Below are positions 25,421 to 38,778 of a DNA stretch of 64,000 nt, one piece after another. Position 1 is the stretch's first letter, and each line of letters starts with the position of its first letter. The notes beneath the pieces were generated by a model. That model saw nothing but the letters and a program-made list of their open reading frames with translations. It was not told the DNA's origin and searched no databases. Both the position numbers and the translations under genes were made by a program. Origin of the DNA: Urechis unicinctus (taxonomy: Eukaryota > Annelida > Polychaeta > Xenopneusta > Urechidae); contig CM067350.1 of NCBI GenBank assembly GCA_034190875.2, forward strand, positions 22,874,980 to 22,938,979, written 5' to 3'.

Positions 25421-26828
25421 AAGTCCCTGACAAGCTCCCTCTCACGGGGCCCCGAGCTGAGACAACAGAGCCATCAGAGGTTGTCAGTGGAGGAGGACCG
25501 TGGGTGAATTTTGGGGCCTTAGACAGAAGCTATGAGGAGCCGGATCATCGTGGACCCGACAGAACTTCCGCATTGCCTCCTTCAATAATCCCGTGGGTTC
25601 CCTCAGGCTTTGGCATCCAAAACCGCCTAACCCCTCTGCGAGGCGGAGCAAGGTTTTTAAGTCTGGGCCCGGCCCCAGCAGTTAGTTGGCGATTACATGG
25701 AGGACAGACAATCACATCCATGTAGTCCAGGCCTTCATTGAAAACCTCCGGGACTTGCGTCGTTGGAGACCCGGACGAATCCCCACACCCAGGAATAGGA
25801 CATCTAAGTGTAGACTTCCCCTTGTGGCCGTCCATGTCTTCTCGGGGCGTCTCGCCTACAGCCCCCTGGCACCCACCCTGTACCACCAGGAGTCGTGAGT
25901 TGGCACTCTCCATGGCAGATATGTTTGACGCAATGCTAATCCCAGCCTGCGCGGAAGCCGATGCGCAGGAGATCGGTGAGTTGGCTGTTGATTGGCTTAT
26001 GTGCCTCCCTTGGATGACCCTGCAACCCCCGTTTGCCGCTTGACAGGCAACGTGATTGTCAGCACTGGCACTGCCGGTTGTTTTCGACCACGTGCCTTAG
26101 CCTTCCTTGCACCTCGGAATCTCCTACCCGCCTGCTTGGTCTTATCTTTGGATGGGGGCCTTACATCAGAACCAGCCAAAGCATCAGCGACATCTGAGCC
26201 TTCGATACATTCCACCCTTCTACTTAGAGTACAGGGGTAGGGTTACTATACTAAGCGGGAAACCTGGAAGATTGAAATCCTCCCCCCTACCTTACAATTG
26301 ACCCATGATGGATACAGGTTCGGAATCTGAGCATTCCTCTGTATGTTCCAGCTCGAGTGACGACGTTGACGCCTCTGCTCCAGTGCCACCCATAGCAGGG
26401 GGTGACCTTTTTCCAGAGGCTCCAAACATGGGCACTAAGCCTGGCCCGGCTGAGTCAGGGTGGCTGCGGCCCATGCTCCTCCCTGAACTAGCTACAGGCC
26501 GCCCAGAAGACGCCAGATCGGGGTCACTGGCACCCTCGTGAACCAAAACTTGCGGCAAGGACGGGTCTAGAGCAAGCCTGTAGTCCTTGCTTGGTACGGC
26601 TGGCAACGGAGCTTGGAAGGCTAGGCAGGCCGATAGGGAATACATTGTGGTGTATCCACTCCCGGCCCAGGAGCTGCAGGGTCACGCTGTCTTAGCTGCC
26701 AACCGCAACCACTGCTGGTCTTTTCTCGCTTTCGCTTTAGTCACCTGGTGGATTAATGCTTCAACCCGCTTTGTCCCCGTTGTTCTGGGGCACATCATCA
26801 ATTGCTCCACCAGGTATAAGACCCTCCT

Positions 26829-27125
26829 TCATTGCCCTGGCCACAAAACCACTCTCATTACGAGTTGCCATCCTGAAATCAGAGTAACACTTGATTTACA
26901 GCTCCCACATTCAACTCCACCGGTCCCACAACGAATCCGTGCCATGTCTCTACCAACAGTCAGTAGCCTGACATCCCTGACCTCTCGCGGCTGTAGGCTT
27001 AGCTGGCGGAAAACACGGCCAGACATAATCATGGCTTCTTTAGCGGTATCGACTACGGAGTCTACAGTCATACCACCGATCTGCACAGGCAGCGTAAACC
27101 GAGACGCGGATAGGAGTTGGCACAC
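26829..27125 (-). pseudogene. Retropepsin-like aspartic protease fossil
   Basis: The segment LPVQIGGMTVDSVVDTA fits the active-site strand of retroviral-type proteases (hydrophobic-Asp-Thr-Ala). It is followed by a hydrophobic strand and LLTVGRDMA, as in Ty3/gypsy proteases. This protease would process the gag-pol polyprotein. It is part of the decayed element and not functional. Confidence 0.6.
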
Positions 27126-27587
27126 CTAAATGCTTTCATTGGGCACCTGATCCGCCATCGTACTACTGGCCAACTCTGTCACCGGTCCCCTAACCCGTTG
27201 TGCATGAAGTCTCCTGTAGTTGGCCAATGGTCTCGATTGTGGTGACCCACTGGATTGAGGAGCCCAGTCTTCTTTCTTTTTTCAACTTGGGTAAGAGGGG
27301 GTATTCGAGGTGGGATGGACATTTCTGTGGCGCCAGATGAGCCACCTTTTGCTCGACCTCTTTGCCCTAGATCCTTTCGTGCCGCACTACCTACGCCGGC
27401 AGTGCTGACATTCTGGGGAGATACTCGAATCCATATCCTAGGCCCCTTACCAGCTGAACCTTACCCCAGGCTCTACCTCTCACAACACCAAAACAACCCC
27501 CTACAGCCCCGCAACCCACACAGACCGGTGACACTAATGGTGAGGGGATGGGCGACCTGCCCCTTTGCACGACCCCTTAATGCAATC

Positions 27588-27880
27588 TAGTCAACTTGAC
27601 TAACTTAACTAGTCATATTGACTGTCCACCAAATGACTAATGTGTTAGTCAATTTGCCTAAAGCAGTTAGTCAACATGACTAATCTACCTAGTCTAATAA
27701 AGAGCAGTCAAAAACGACTAATCCATTGGTCACTATGACTATCTCGTTAGTCACATTGACTACAGCGTAAGTAGTAATGACTATTGTACTAAGTCAGACT
27801 GACTAGAAGATTTAGACAGTTTGACTATGATTGAAGGTCAGTTAGACTATTTGAAATTCAGTTTGACTATGTTTGAAGGT
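27588..27880. repeat. Array of AGTCA-N3-TGACT palindromes
   Basis: About eight short dyads recur every 20-35 bp, the best being TAGTCAACTTGACTA (27588-27602), with similar units containing ACA, TAT, ATT-type spacers and several single TGACTA half-sites further right. The array starts exactly where retroelement-like coding sequence stops and ends before the 3' end of the SAMD3-like gene copy. It may be a subterminal repeat of an inserted element or a cluster of protein-binding sites; neither is shown. Confidence 0.75.
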
Positions 27881-27998
27881 CAAGCTTAAAATACCTCATA
27901 CACCCTGAACAAATAAAAATTTATTTGACCAAATAAGTCCTACTGCTTATAAGTTTGTATAAACAAGTCACACAAAATTGTATGCAAAACAAGAACAT

Positions 27999-28004
27999 TT
28001 TATT
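27999..28004 (-). other. Polyadenylation signal AATAAA
   Basis: A canonical AATAAA on the minus strand lies about 14 bases beyond the TAA stop at 28018-28020, supporting this as the 3' end of the SAMD3-like gene copy. Confidence 0.6.
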
Positions 28005-28017
28005 TCATTCAATCACA

Positions 28018-28245
28018 TTAATACATAGCCTTGTTAATGCTGGCCATGATACAAAGGCGTTTGGCATCAATAGGGTCTTTAACCTCATCTTCAATGGCAA
28101 GCATAACTTGGACATAGCGAAAAGTTTGTTTGGCAGAGTTGGGGTATGGTACATAAAAGACATAAATGGCAGCCATCAGCATGGCCATGGCTTCTGTTAC
28201 ATCCACCGCTTCTCCAACAGACGTTCCCTCTATGTATTTCAGCAT
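28018..28245 (-). CDS. Terminal exon of the SAMD3-like gene copy
   Basis: A 75-codon open frame ending at TAA. The stretch EAMAMLMAAIYVFYVPYP followed by an amphipathic helix and a Lys/Asp-rich tail is the best match to the conserved C-terminus of the family, where a two-residue YP signature follows a hydrophobic helix. The exact exon start is uncertain; an alternative frame just upstream (LPPLLLYEGELMD) may be the preceding coding sequence. Confidence 0.45.
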   Translation of the reverse strand: MLKYIEGTSVGEAVDVTEAMAMLMAAIYVFYVPYPNSAKQTFRYVQVMLAIEDEVKDPIDAKRLCIMASINKAMY

Positions 28246-29689
28246 CCATCAATTCTCCCTCATACAGCAGCAAAGGAGGCAGGCTGTTTATGCTGCTGCC
28301 GTGCTGTGTTGCGACATTATAAAACACATAGGTGACTTATTGTTGAGTCATAGCTCTCATTAGAAATAATACAAGGTCCATAAATCCTGCCTGAATGAAA
28401 GAATGTTATTATTAAAAAGAGACATTGTTACAAACATTGTTTAACTAGTCATTATTTAGCTTGATAATAATACATGATGAAATATGAACTGACAATTACC
28501 TCGAGTGTGCCTTCAAAGATAAAGGATTTGTCCTTGAAAAGTATTGGCAGACGGGTGATAACTATAGCTGCATGGGCCACTGGGAGATGGCAATGACACA
28601 GACAAAATGGAGTAGATATTGGAAGCCATGTTGTAAAGCAACATCAAGTTTAATATATGATCGAACCAACGTAAAAATAACTAAATAAATAGTAAGAAAG
28701 CAACACTATTGTAGGTAACAGGAACCTGAAGCACAATATGCGGCAGTTATTTTGTTGGTAGATGTTAAATATGGTAAACTGGGATTCTTTACCTGCTCTT
28801 TCTACTTGGTTCCTCAACAGGTTCATTCTCGACATCATCTCCTTCATTTTTTTCCACCTAAGAAGTTTCATAATGCCCCACCCAAAGCGTTGGAGGTCAG
28901 ACAGAAAGAGCTTGCCAATGTCGCCACTCTCTGCCTTAGGCCCCAGTCTAGTGAATTCTGCATACAGCTGCGACCAACGAAGCCTAAGCAGTCATTAATT
29001 AATTAATGATTCAGTGCAATTCTACAATGGGAAATCAGTTAATTAAATATAGACTTCAAACACTATGATACTATTCAAAATCACGTATGCTTGTATTAAA
29101 ATATGGCCCATGTATAATATCTCACCCCTGCTTTTCCCTGCAACCATGGGTGTTGCTCAGTGCACTGAGGCACTGGCATTCTGTCTCGCACAATCTGACT
29201 ACGTCGCAAAGATAGAGTAAGGCGCATCTTCTCAGCTACCTTGTTTTTGTCAATAGCCCCTCTCTACTTTGCAAACTCTTTCTGAAGCCACTTCCTGTGG
29301 GTCACGATGATAGAATCGTCTTCACTTTCAGGCTGCTGGGGAAGGTAGTTTCGAGGTCCCAAGTCCTCTCTGAAGCTTCAATGCAGTAATCTAGAGATGG
29401 CTTCTTTTTATGTCGCTTGTGGGCCTGCACCTCTTCCAAATCCATTCCGATTCGTTTTCTGATATTGCTGGATGCTGTTCCGCCAACATTTCTGTAAACA
29501 ATGATCCTCATTGATAAACATTTCACTCTGAAATATTCTCAAAACTCTTAACTGTCTCTTACTTTCCTTTACATACTAGTGTGCATACGTTTAAGTTACT
29601 AAAGAGATACTAAGGAATATTAGATAAACCAGTGTTAATTATACTTATAGTAATGCTGAAACATAGATAAATAATGTCCATGGGCGTTT

Positions 29690-30660
29690 CCCGACTTTGA
29701 CCCCTGGAGAGTTCTGGGACTCTCTCCTCCCGGGCCATTGGGCATTCCCTTTTGAAGTTTCCCACAACGAAAACAGGACCCAACTTCCCTTTTGGGTGAC
29801 TTGTAGTGGTGGGTGGGGTGGGGGGGGGGGACTTAGGATAACCTTGGGTACCCCTGGGTCTTTCAACTTTTGCAAGGCCCTAGTCAGGGTCAGAACCTCG
29901 CGCTGCAATTGGTTCATCATGCGCGTGAGGTTCTCTACTTTGCTGGATCCACTAGGGCCAGTGACCGCTGAAACACTAGGGGGGGTACCCCTTTCTCTTC
30001 CCTTCCCCCTGCTTCCGGGACTGCTTACCGAAGCATGTCTGATACTGTTGTTGGTAATCTTTACCAGGTCTATTGCTTTGCCGATGGTTTGAGGGTGCCG
30101 CAAGAGGGTGAGGTGCGCCGCATCTCGGGATGCTAAGTATATAGGAGATCGGGTTACCTCTCGCACTCCCGACAAATGGCACTGACGGAGGTGTGAAAGG
30201 CAACCGTCTCCTTGGGGACCGCATAATCTTTATGGAACAGGCATCCCAGGGTCGGTTCATCGGCGGGGTGGGGAGCTGCCTACGTGGGGGGGGGGACGAC
30301 GATATTACCCCACATTCCCCTAGAGCTGGCAACAGGATGGCGGCAAGGGGTCCCAAGAACCATCGAAACCGGGAGGAATGCGGGGCAGGGGCATAACGCC
30401 CGTTGCCTCCATCCGCAGGCACGTCACGGCGGCGGTAGTAGTAGCCCCGGAAATATCTGACCCCATGAAGCAACGCGCCGCCGCAAGCCCCAGGGATCCC
30501 TCGACTGGGAGGGAGGCGAGACCGCCAGACCAGAAGACCCCAAGTTCAACTTGAAGCCGCTTCATGCCCCGAGATCCCCCGACTGGGAAGGAGGCGAGAC
30601 GCCATATAGCTTCGGCGTCATGGCAACAATCCGCGTCCTTGGGAGATTTCATATTGCGAC
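29690..30660 (-). mobile_element. LTR-retroelement gag fossil (Ty3/gypsy-like)
   Basis: A GC-rich minus-strand block. The segment RDAAHLTLLRHPQTIGKAI (about 30050-30120) reads like a gypsy gag capsid region. It is followed by a basic linker, a helical stretch with LTRMMNQLQREVLTLTRAL, and a Pro-rich segment leading towards where a zinc knuckle would lie. The N-terminal part is Arg/Pro-rich. It is broken in several places and clearly old. No LTR was recognised on either side. It lies on the same strand as, and upstream of, the protease/TatD fossil, consistent with one interrupted element. Confidence 0.55.
30486..30605. repeat. Imperfect direct duplication, period about 79 bp, in the gag fossil
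   Basis: The phrase ending GACTGGGAGGGAGGCGAGAC near 30502-30521 recurs near 30581-30600 as GACTGGGAAGGAGGCGAGAC. The duplication lies in the 5' part of the gag fossil. Confidence 0.7.
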
Positions 30661-31019
30661 TTTGTCAAAGGTTGGCGAGTCTAAGTAGGTCAGGTTTTTT
30701 TTTTTTAAGTTAGTCGACATAGAATTAATCCGATTTACAAATTCAATTGGACTGTTGTAGTCATTTGCACGATTAACAGCTATTTGGCGTGTGTGAGTGA
30801 AACTGTTGCCATGCTTAAATTACTTTTTAAATAATTTATGTCATACCGTTGAATCTATCAACCCTGCTTATTGGAACATCCCAATGAACTATTTGACCTG
30901 CATTGTTTCGGAAACTCACCTCTTCTCTCCATCCCGTATTTTTTAACAAATACGGAAGAACTCTGTCATGATACTCAGAATACAATAAATAATCTAGTTT
31001 GCAATTAGAATGAGCCACA

Positions 31020-31905
31020 CAATGATGTAAATTATGTAAAAAATCTGACTATCCGAACATCTCGGTTTTACGTATTATTTACGATGACGTTTGAAAATAA
31101 AGATTGCGACCAGCAACGCGGATCAAAATTTTGTTTACATACATACGTTCGTTATGACAAACGCGACTAACCAACATAACTTGACTGCACATAACTGAAG
31201 TAAAGTACCTCAAACATTGACCAGATTCCATTTATATGTCAGATTGAGAATACTACACAATATATCCATTCTATCGAACTAGCGTTGTCATGATTTAGAT
31301 CAATCACACAATGTAACAGCGGGCGATATTAGAAAACCCAGTTAACGAATACACTTTAGCAACATTATATATGATTTCTCGCTATCATCAGGTTGCTTGG
31401 GTCTAAGTGTCTTAAATAACGCCATAATATATTCAAGAGTTGTGGTTATTGCTTACCAAATCGTAAGATATTCTCCGCCCGCAACGCAACTTCATCTCAA
31501 AGCACGAGGGGCCTTACGAATTATCCGATCAGCCGAAGCGTTTCGGTTTGTCCGGGCCAATATATATCTGTCTCCACCTCATTGGAAAACGTAGAAACCA
31601 AATATATATATTTTTTATTCCCTCTATCGAATGTCACGTGGATAGAATATATTTGTGAAGGAAGTAATTCTAAGCAATATATCAGAAGTTGGGATTATGA
31701 TATATCGGATAATAACGAGAAACAAGCTGTTAAATGCAGAGTACCAAAATGGTCGTCAGTCCAATATATAAAATTTTTCAAACGTCCCGAACTACCACCT
31801 GCGCGATGCAGGGGTTAAAGTCTTGCTATGGATGAATGTGAATGGAGAAAAATTACCAGGTAACACAAATTTTAAATAAAAATTTGCAGAATAAAGCACT
31901 CAAAA
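31020..31905. other. Non-coding AT-rich DNA
   Basis: No recognisable gene. A 78-codon plus-strand frame (31582-31818) has no family motif. Confidence 0.45.
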
Positions 31906-31912
31906 AGCTCTT

Positions 31913-31967
31913 GACTATTTTGGCACTCAGATCGTGTGCCAAGATGTGACTGTGTGCCAAAATAGTC
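31913..31967. repeat. Perfect 14-bp inverted repeat (hairpin) with ACTATTTTGG core
   Basis: GACTATTTTGGCAC (31913-31926) is the exact reverse complement of GTGCCAAAATAGTC (31954-31967), with a 27-base loop that holds another partial copy (GTGTGCCAAGATG). It shares its core with the array at 10.9 kb and likewise lies next to an (AT)n tract. Confidence 0.9.
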
Positions 31968-32016
31968 GGTCGATTGTATCAAAAAGGTCGATATATATAT
32001 AAATAGATGTGTGTGA

Positions 32017-33985
<1,969 letters not shown>

Positions 33986-33989
33986 ACTA

Positions 33990-34196
<207 letters not shown>

Positions 34197-36180
34197 GACA
34201 GTCCTATTTGACAATGGACCAATTAAGGAAAGCTGTTCTCCTAAGTTTTGTAAATGTACATTACGGCACTTGCATAGGTTGAATGATGGAAATGCCGAAA
34301 TGCAGAGAAGTCTGACATAGCCAATTATGTAAATATGGACAACGTCTACTCTATAATTCACTTCCTTAAAACCCGACTCGTTTCTCCTTCAAAACGCTAT
34401 CCGCCATTCGTAAACATCATGAAAGAATCCCTTGATCACCTATTGTTATATCAGTATTTTTGTACGCAGAGAATAAATCGGTTTGCAGAGAGGAACGTGG
34501 TTGTACTTTATGGCCAACATCAGAGATGAATCATTGATCATGCTAGCGACAGCAATCCGTAGCTGAGTAACATATATTTTTTCGTTCTCCTGATTTTGAT
34601 ATAGCTTCCGACGGGAAAAAATAAGGACTGAATACCAATCAAGAATCATATTGATACCAAGGTACCTTGTGCAAGCAATTATATGCATAACGTAAATTCC
34701 ACGTAAGATAAGTATGCGGACCGCACCACAGACAGCCAATAATCAAATCAGTTTTGCAGGCAGATTGTTTAAAGAATAGCTTACAGGGCAAGAGACAATT
34801 TGATCTTCTCCATTCCGCGCGAGAGATTAGCGAGCATCATTGACGCACAGAAAAGAACAGAAGAACTACCAATCATTGATTTCAACGCTACATGGTAATG
34901 TTTATGCACTGGCGCCGAGCATCTTACTTCTGGCGCAAGCCTACAAAGTATACAATTGTGCAAAACGGTATTCTTCTAGTAATTACCCACTTATTACCCA
35001 TTATGCACGTGCAGCAAATTAAATAGTGATATCTGTTCATATTAAGCCGTGGATTCTCAGGTATTATATGGTTATTGCTCTACACGCAATTTAAAATAGC
35101 TTCTAGCGTTATTAATTAGTGACCAATTGAATGAAAAAAGGCGCTATCTACAGCACACGAATATATGGACGGTAGTACATGATCCTCGGCGTTTCTGAGC
35201 AAGTCATCCATTCCATACAACCACGCAAAAAGCAAAACACGTTGTAATGGGTGCATTACCAACAGCTATTCCTTGTTTACATAACAAATTACTCTCTGCC
35301 GTCAGGCGCGTGTGGGGATACCCAGAATATGCATCAATCGCAGACCTGTGGACCTCCCCTCATTTCATTGGGAGTGTGTTGTTATCGATTTGTTGTCAGT
35401 TTGAAAACGGTCGTAATGTGATATCCTTAAGCTTCGAAATTATCGGTGAGTAATATTGCATAAGGTAGAGCTCTGTTGTACATAGCATGCATAAAATATT
35501 CTGGCGTTATAAGCAACGAAATAGCTAAACGTTGGTAATGATACCACGAAGTGGACATGTGCATATGATTGTAATGAGTGGATTTGGCTCCTTAAGTAGC
35601 AATGACGGTACATTTAGTATTCTACGTTGTTCATGAGAACTCCTTCCTCATCGTCAGCACAAGAACTCCAAATGTTAGAATCCGAATATTCGTTATTTCG
35701 GTTATGATCACAGCACATCACACAGCATTGTGTGATTGACACAGCAAATGACATCCCACAATATGTTTATATATGTCTATGGTGAGCACATGCTTCTATG
35801 CTTCTTTTGTTGTGATGGATCAATCTGCTTTATACCCTTTAAAGAAATATACAACCCATGCCAAAAACCTAGAGCATATCACATTAACACCACAGTCAAC
35901 TTAATCTATATCTTTATCTAAGGGTCATGGATGCGCCTCTCTTCGTGGCGCACAAGAATGTTAATACTCTGCCCAATGAACTGCAATATTGCCCTTCATG
36001 ATCAAACCAACCTCCAATACACGATGTGATGGATATTAGGTGGTCAGCTCTATATTGTGATATTGATGAAAGAGGATTTGCTGCCATGTTTCGGCACTTT
36101 TACTTTAGGTTACGTCGTGGGGTCATCTGATGTTTATTGGAGCTCTCGCCTTATTGTTAATTAATCGAATTAAGCCATAA
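34197..36180. other. Non-coding DNA containing an old dispersed repeat copy
   Basis: Bases 34331-34425 resemble 10254-10370 (shared AACGTCTACTCT and CTATCCGCCATT at nearly the same spacing). No gene is seen. Confidence 0.5.
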
Positions 36181-36183
36181 CGA

Positions 36184-36490
36184 AATCAACATCTGATATG
36201 AAATCAACATCTGATATGAAATCGACATCTGATATGAAATCAACGTCTGATATGATATCGACATCTAATATGAAATCAACATCTGATATGAAATCAACAT
36301 CTGATATGAAATCAACGTCTGATATGATATCGACATCTAATATGAAATCAACATCTGATATGAAATCAACATCTGATATGAAATCGACATCTGATATGAA
36401 ATCAACATCTGATATGATATCGACATCTGATATGAAAGCAACATCTGATATGAAATCAACATCTGATATGAAATCAACATCTGATATGTT
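36184..36490. repeat. 18-bp minisatellite with 72-bp higher-order structure
   Basis: About 17 copies of an 18-bp unit (AAATCAACATCTGATATG). A variant unit with GATATCGACATCTAATATG-type changes recurs every fourth unit in the first two blocks, giving a 72-bp higher-order repeat. Because 18 is a multiple of three, it reads as repeated MKSTSD on the plus strand; there is no other evidence of coding. Confidence 0.95.
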
Positions 36491-38658
36491 GGAACTACTG
36501 TGTTGAAACATTGACGAGGCTATAAATTTTAAACTTCGATCGCAACTGCTCGTTACACTAGGGATTATTATGATGATAAAAGGAACCTTCATCTACCCTC
36601 CTCATTTAGTCCTTCAAGAACATGAAACGAACAACATCGGCATAGCATTACTTAGTCAAGGCGAAGTCCGGACTGGACTATGTACCGGATGATTCGCTTA
36701 AGATGAGATTGAGCTAATCACTTAGCACCCAAGGCAGCCATCGATCGAATAAATCAGGTAGGATAAGAATGAAGTTCCAACAAAGTCAGCAACAAAGGAC
36801 TGATTAACCTTCATTTGTGGCAAGAGATTGATGAGTGTAGTGAGGAAAGAGAAAAGGTAATTGATGGTCAAGCTCTTAAAACAGTTGAATACACAGGCGT
36901 GAGCATTGGAGTCTGCAGTAGAACACGACGATACAACACCGGAAAACACCCTCTCGGTGACAGGAACACAGAGCCGTCAATTATTTAATTTACATGCAAT
37001 GTACACCCGATTAAAATGTGAGTCCTTCGGATATTATTGACTGGTTGTTTGTACACTTGCGAGCCACATCACGTGGCGTGCGTATATAAATGAACACTCG
37101 ATTTCTGGATCAGGGTGGAGCGTATGGGAAATCTGATGAAGGTGCCAATCAGGAGAGACGTAGTCTAAATTAGGCAAACTCTCAGACAATTAGAGCGTTG
37201 GCGAAATTGCATTGCCACATGCAGAGTATTTTGACGTTCCCTACAGATAAAGTCACAAGATAAGTGACATTCGATCCTTGCATCTCGTTCGTATTGGTGG
37301 GTGTACGGATGGTATTTTTGCAGCATTATAACTCAAATAATAACAGATAGAGACACGAAAGAACCATATGTAATGCCTCTCCTACCTAACAATGCAACCT
37401 CGTCTATGCCACAATGACTTTATTATGTCCGTACTATCAATTCTATTTCTCCAGTCACTTTTTGCAGCACACAACGTCAGCGGTGATTATTTGACGATGT
37501 ATTGTAACCATTGCTTTGAACATAGGTCGGAATGTAGAAAGGACTGAGCAATTTGAGTGGTTAATTTCATAAAATAAAATCATGTAATGAAATTGATTTA
37601 AAATGAATGTTTTTTTAAGTTACCGCACAAATTGCTGGATCTGACCCTGAGATCTTTCGGCAGACCCCGACAACCTGAAAGCTGTAATAAAAACAGATAG
37701 AAATAAAAGCGCACACACAAACATATATTTCGGTGAGAATATATGAGTATGCACCATTAGAACATATCCACACCGAATTTCACGATTTCATTATTTAAAG
37801 AAGTACTGACTGTCATAATTGATCGAAAGCCAATTTGTTATGAATTTGCTATGAAATATATCCTGCATAGCATCATTTTTACCATCGAATGAGAAGCTGT
37901 TGCATTTATGCTAAACTCGAAGACGCTTCAAAATGGCGGTATTCTTCACATGTATATATATGAAAAGGTAAGAATATGAGAGAACGTATATGCCAGCGCA
38001 CATGATCTTTTTGATCTTGCCACTACTCAGTCTCTCCACATCCGTCACTGGTAACCTAAAGACTAACTGTTTCCATCCTTGGTGGAGCTCAGGGAAGATC
38101 TTGTCGATGATAATCAATTATTGCCACAATGTCCTAGGTTTTACATCTTCAGGGAAAATACTCAGAGATGCCCAGGTCAGACATAACGTCTGGCTATGCG
38201 TGCCCCAAATAGGGCAAACAAAGGACGATTGGTAAATTATGGCGTTTGTACTCGTGAAGAAAGTTAATAACTTTTCTGACATCTAGAGAATTGGCTGGAC
38301 TGAACTCCTGTAAGCCGAGAGGGGAGAGCTTCCCTTGTTTACCAAGTCAACTGATGAGCTACACATCGTTCCGACATCCTTTCCATGCGGATGATCGATG
38401 CGTAGTTCGCAGGGCTCTGGCTGCTCTAATTGGGTTTGAAATATTTTAGTTACTGTTTTTTCTCGTTATTCACATGTCTAACGCCACCAAGCACAACCCA
38501 ATGTTCCCTGCATTTTGATTGTCTAAAAACGAACCATTCTCTTGTAACTCAGTTTGCAATATTCTAAGTGTATGTGGTGCTATAGATATGAAACACCTGA
38601 TTGACTGTTTCCCGGCTGTGCTCATTTCGAACATCAAATGCAGCAAGTGCTAATTATT

Positions 38659-38778
38659 CCCACCAATTATACACACCATTGCCCATAACCAATATATGTC
38701 ACATCGAATGCAAGTATACCCACCGATTATACACACCATTGCCCATAACCTATATATGTCGCGTCAAATGCAAACGGC
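38659..38778. repeat. Tandem duplication, period 60 bp
   Basis: CCCACCAATTATACACACCA at 38659 recurs 60 bp later with one change. Similarity continues across nearly the full unit, including GCCCATAACC. Confidence 0.9.

Larger units (their letters stand above)
24580..27590 (-). mobile_element. LTR-retroelement fossil: protease, zinc-finger-like and TatD-like nuclease parts
   Basis: A GC-rich, decayed minus-strand block. In 5' to 3' order it holds a gag C-terminal-like linker, a retropepsin-like segment (26829-27125), a charged Pro/Ser/Glu-rich spacer, a cysteine-containing segment with RCPIPGCG (about 25740-25802) and a TatD-type nuclease segment (about 24890-25420). It is broken in many places, probably ten or more, which indicates an old insertion. 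No reverse transcriptase, integrase or LTR was recognised. It probably belongs with the gag fossil at 29690-30660, the two halves being separated by a later insertion. The protease suggests a Ty3/gypsy-like origin. Confidence 0.6.
27999..29491 (-). pseudogene. Intron-bearing gene copy related to the SAMD3-like family, decayed
   Basis: Four exons with good splice sites and compatible phases: exon A 29126-29491 (acceptor TTTACAG, donor GGG|GTGAGA), exon B 28793-28967 (acceptor GTCGCAG, donor CAG|GTAAAG, ends phase 1), exon C 28500-28579 (acceptor CTCCCAG, supplies the two matching bases; donor GAG|GTAATT), and exon D ending at the TAA 28018-28020 with AATAAA just beyond. The translation shows NYLPQQPESEDDSII, LTLSLRRSQIV, LYAEFTRLGPKAES, VITRLPILFKD and AIYVFYVPYPNSAKQTF. 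These recall the C-terminal domain of large invertebrate/fish gene families annotated SAMD3-like, which have unknown function. Exon A contains a frame change near 29355 and an in-frame TAG at 29264-29266; exon D seems to need another frame change near 28235. The 5' end was not found. It is therefore probably a pseudogene, or exon boundaries differ from mine. Confidence 0.55.

Noticed and set aside
27588-27880. CRISPR-like array
   Set aside because: Units are short, imperfect dyads with irregular spacing and no conserved repeat/spacer pattern; the context is eukaryotic.
24300-31000. Long terminal repeats for the retroelement fossils
   Set aside because: No pair of matching direct repeats could be found at either side by reading.
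30836-31018. 60-codon minus-strand frame containing a GAG|GTGAGT donor-like site
   Set aside because: Could be an exon, but no partner exon, acceptor or homology was recognised; too weak to call.
31582-31818. 78-codon plus-strand frame
   Set aside because: No recognisable motif and no gene context.
36198-36506. 102-codon frame of repeated MKSTSD
   Set aside because: Produced by an 18-bp minisatellite; both strands are open and there is no gene context.
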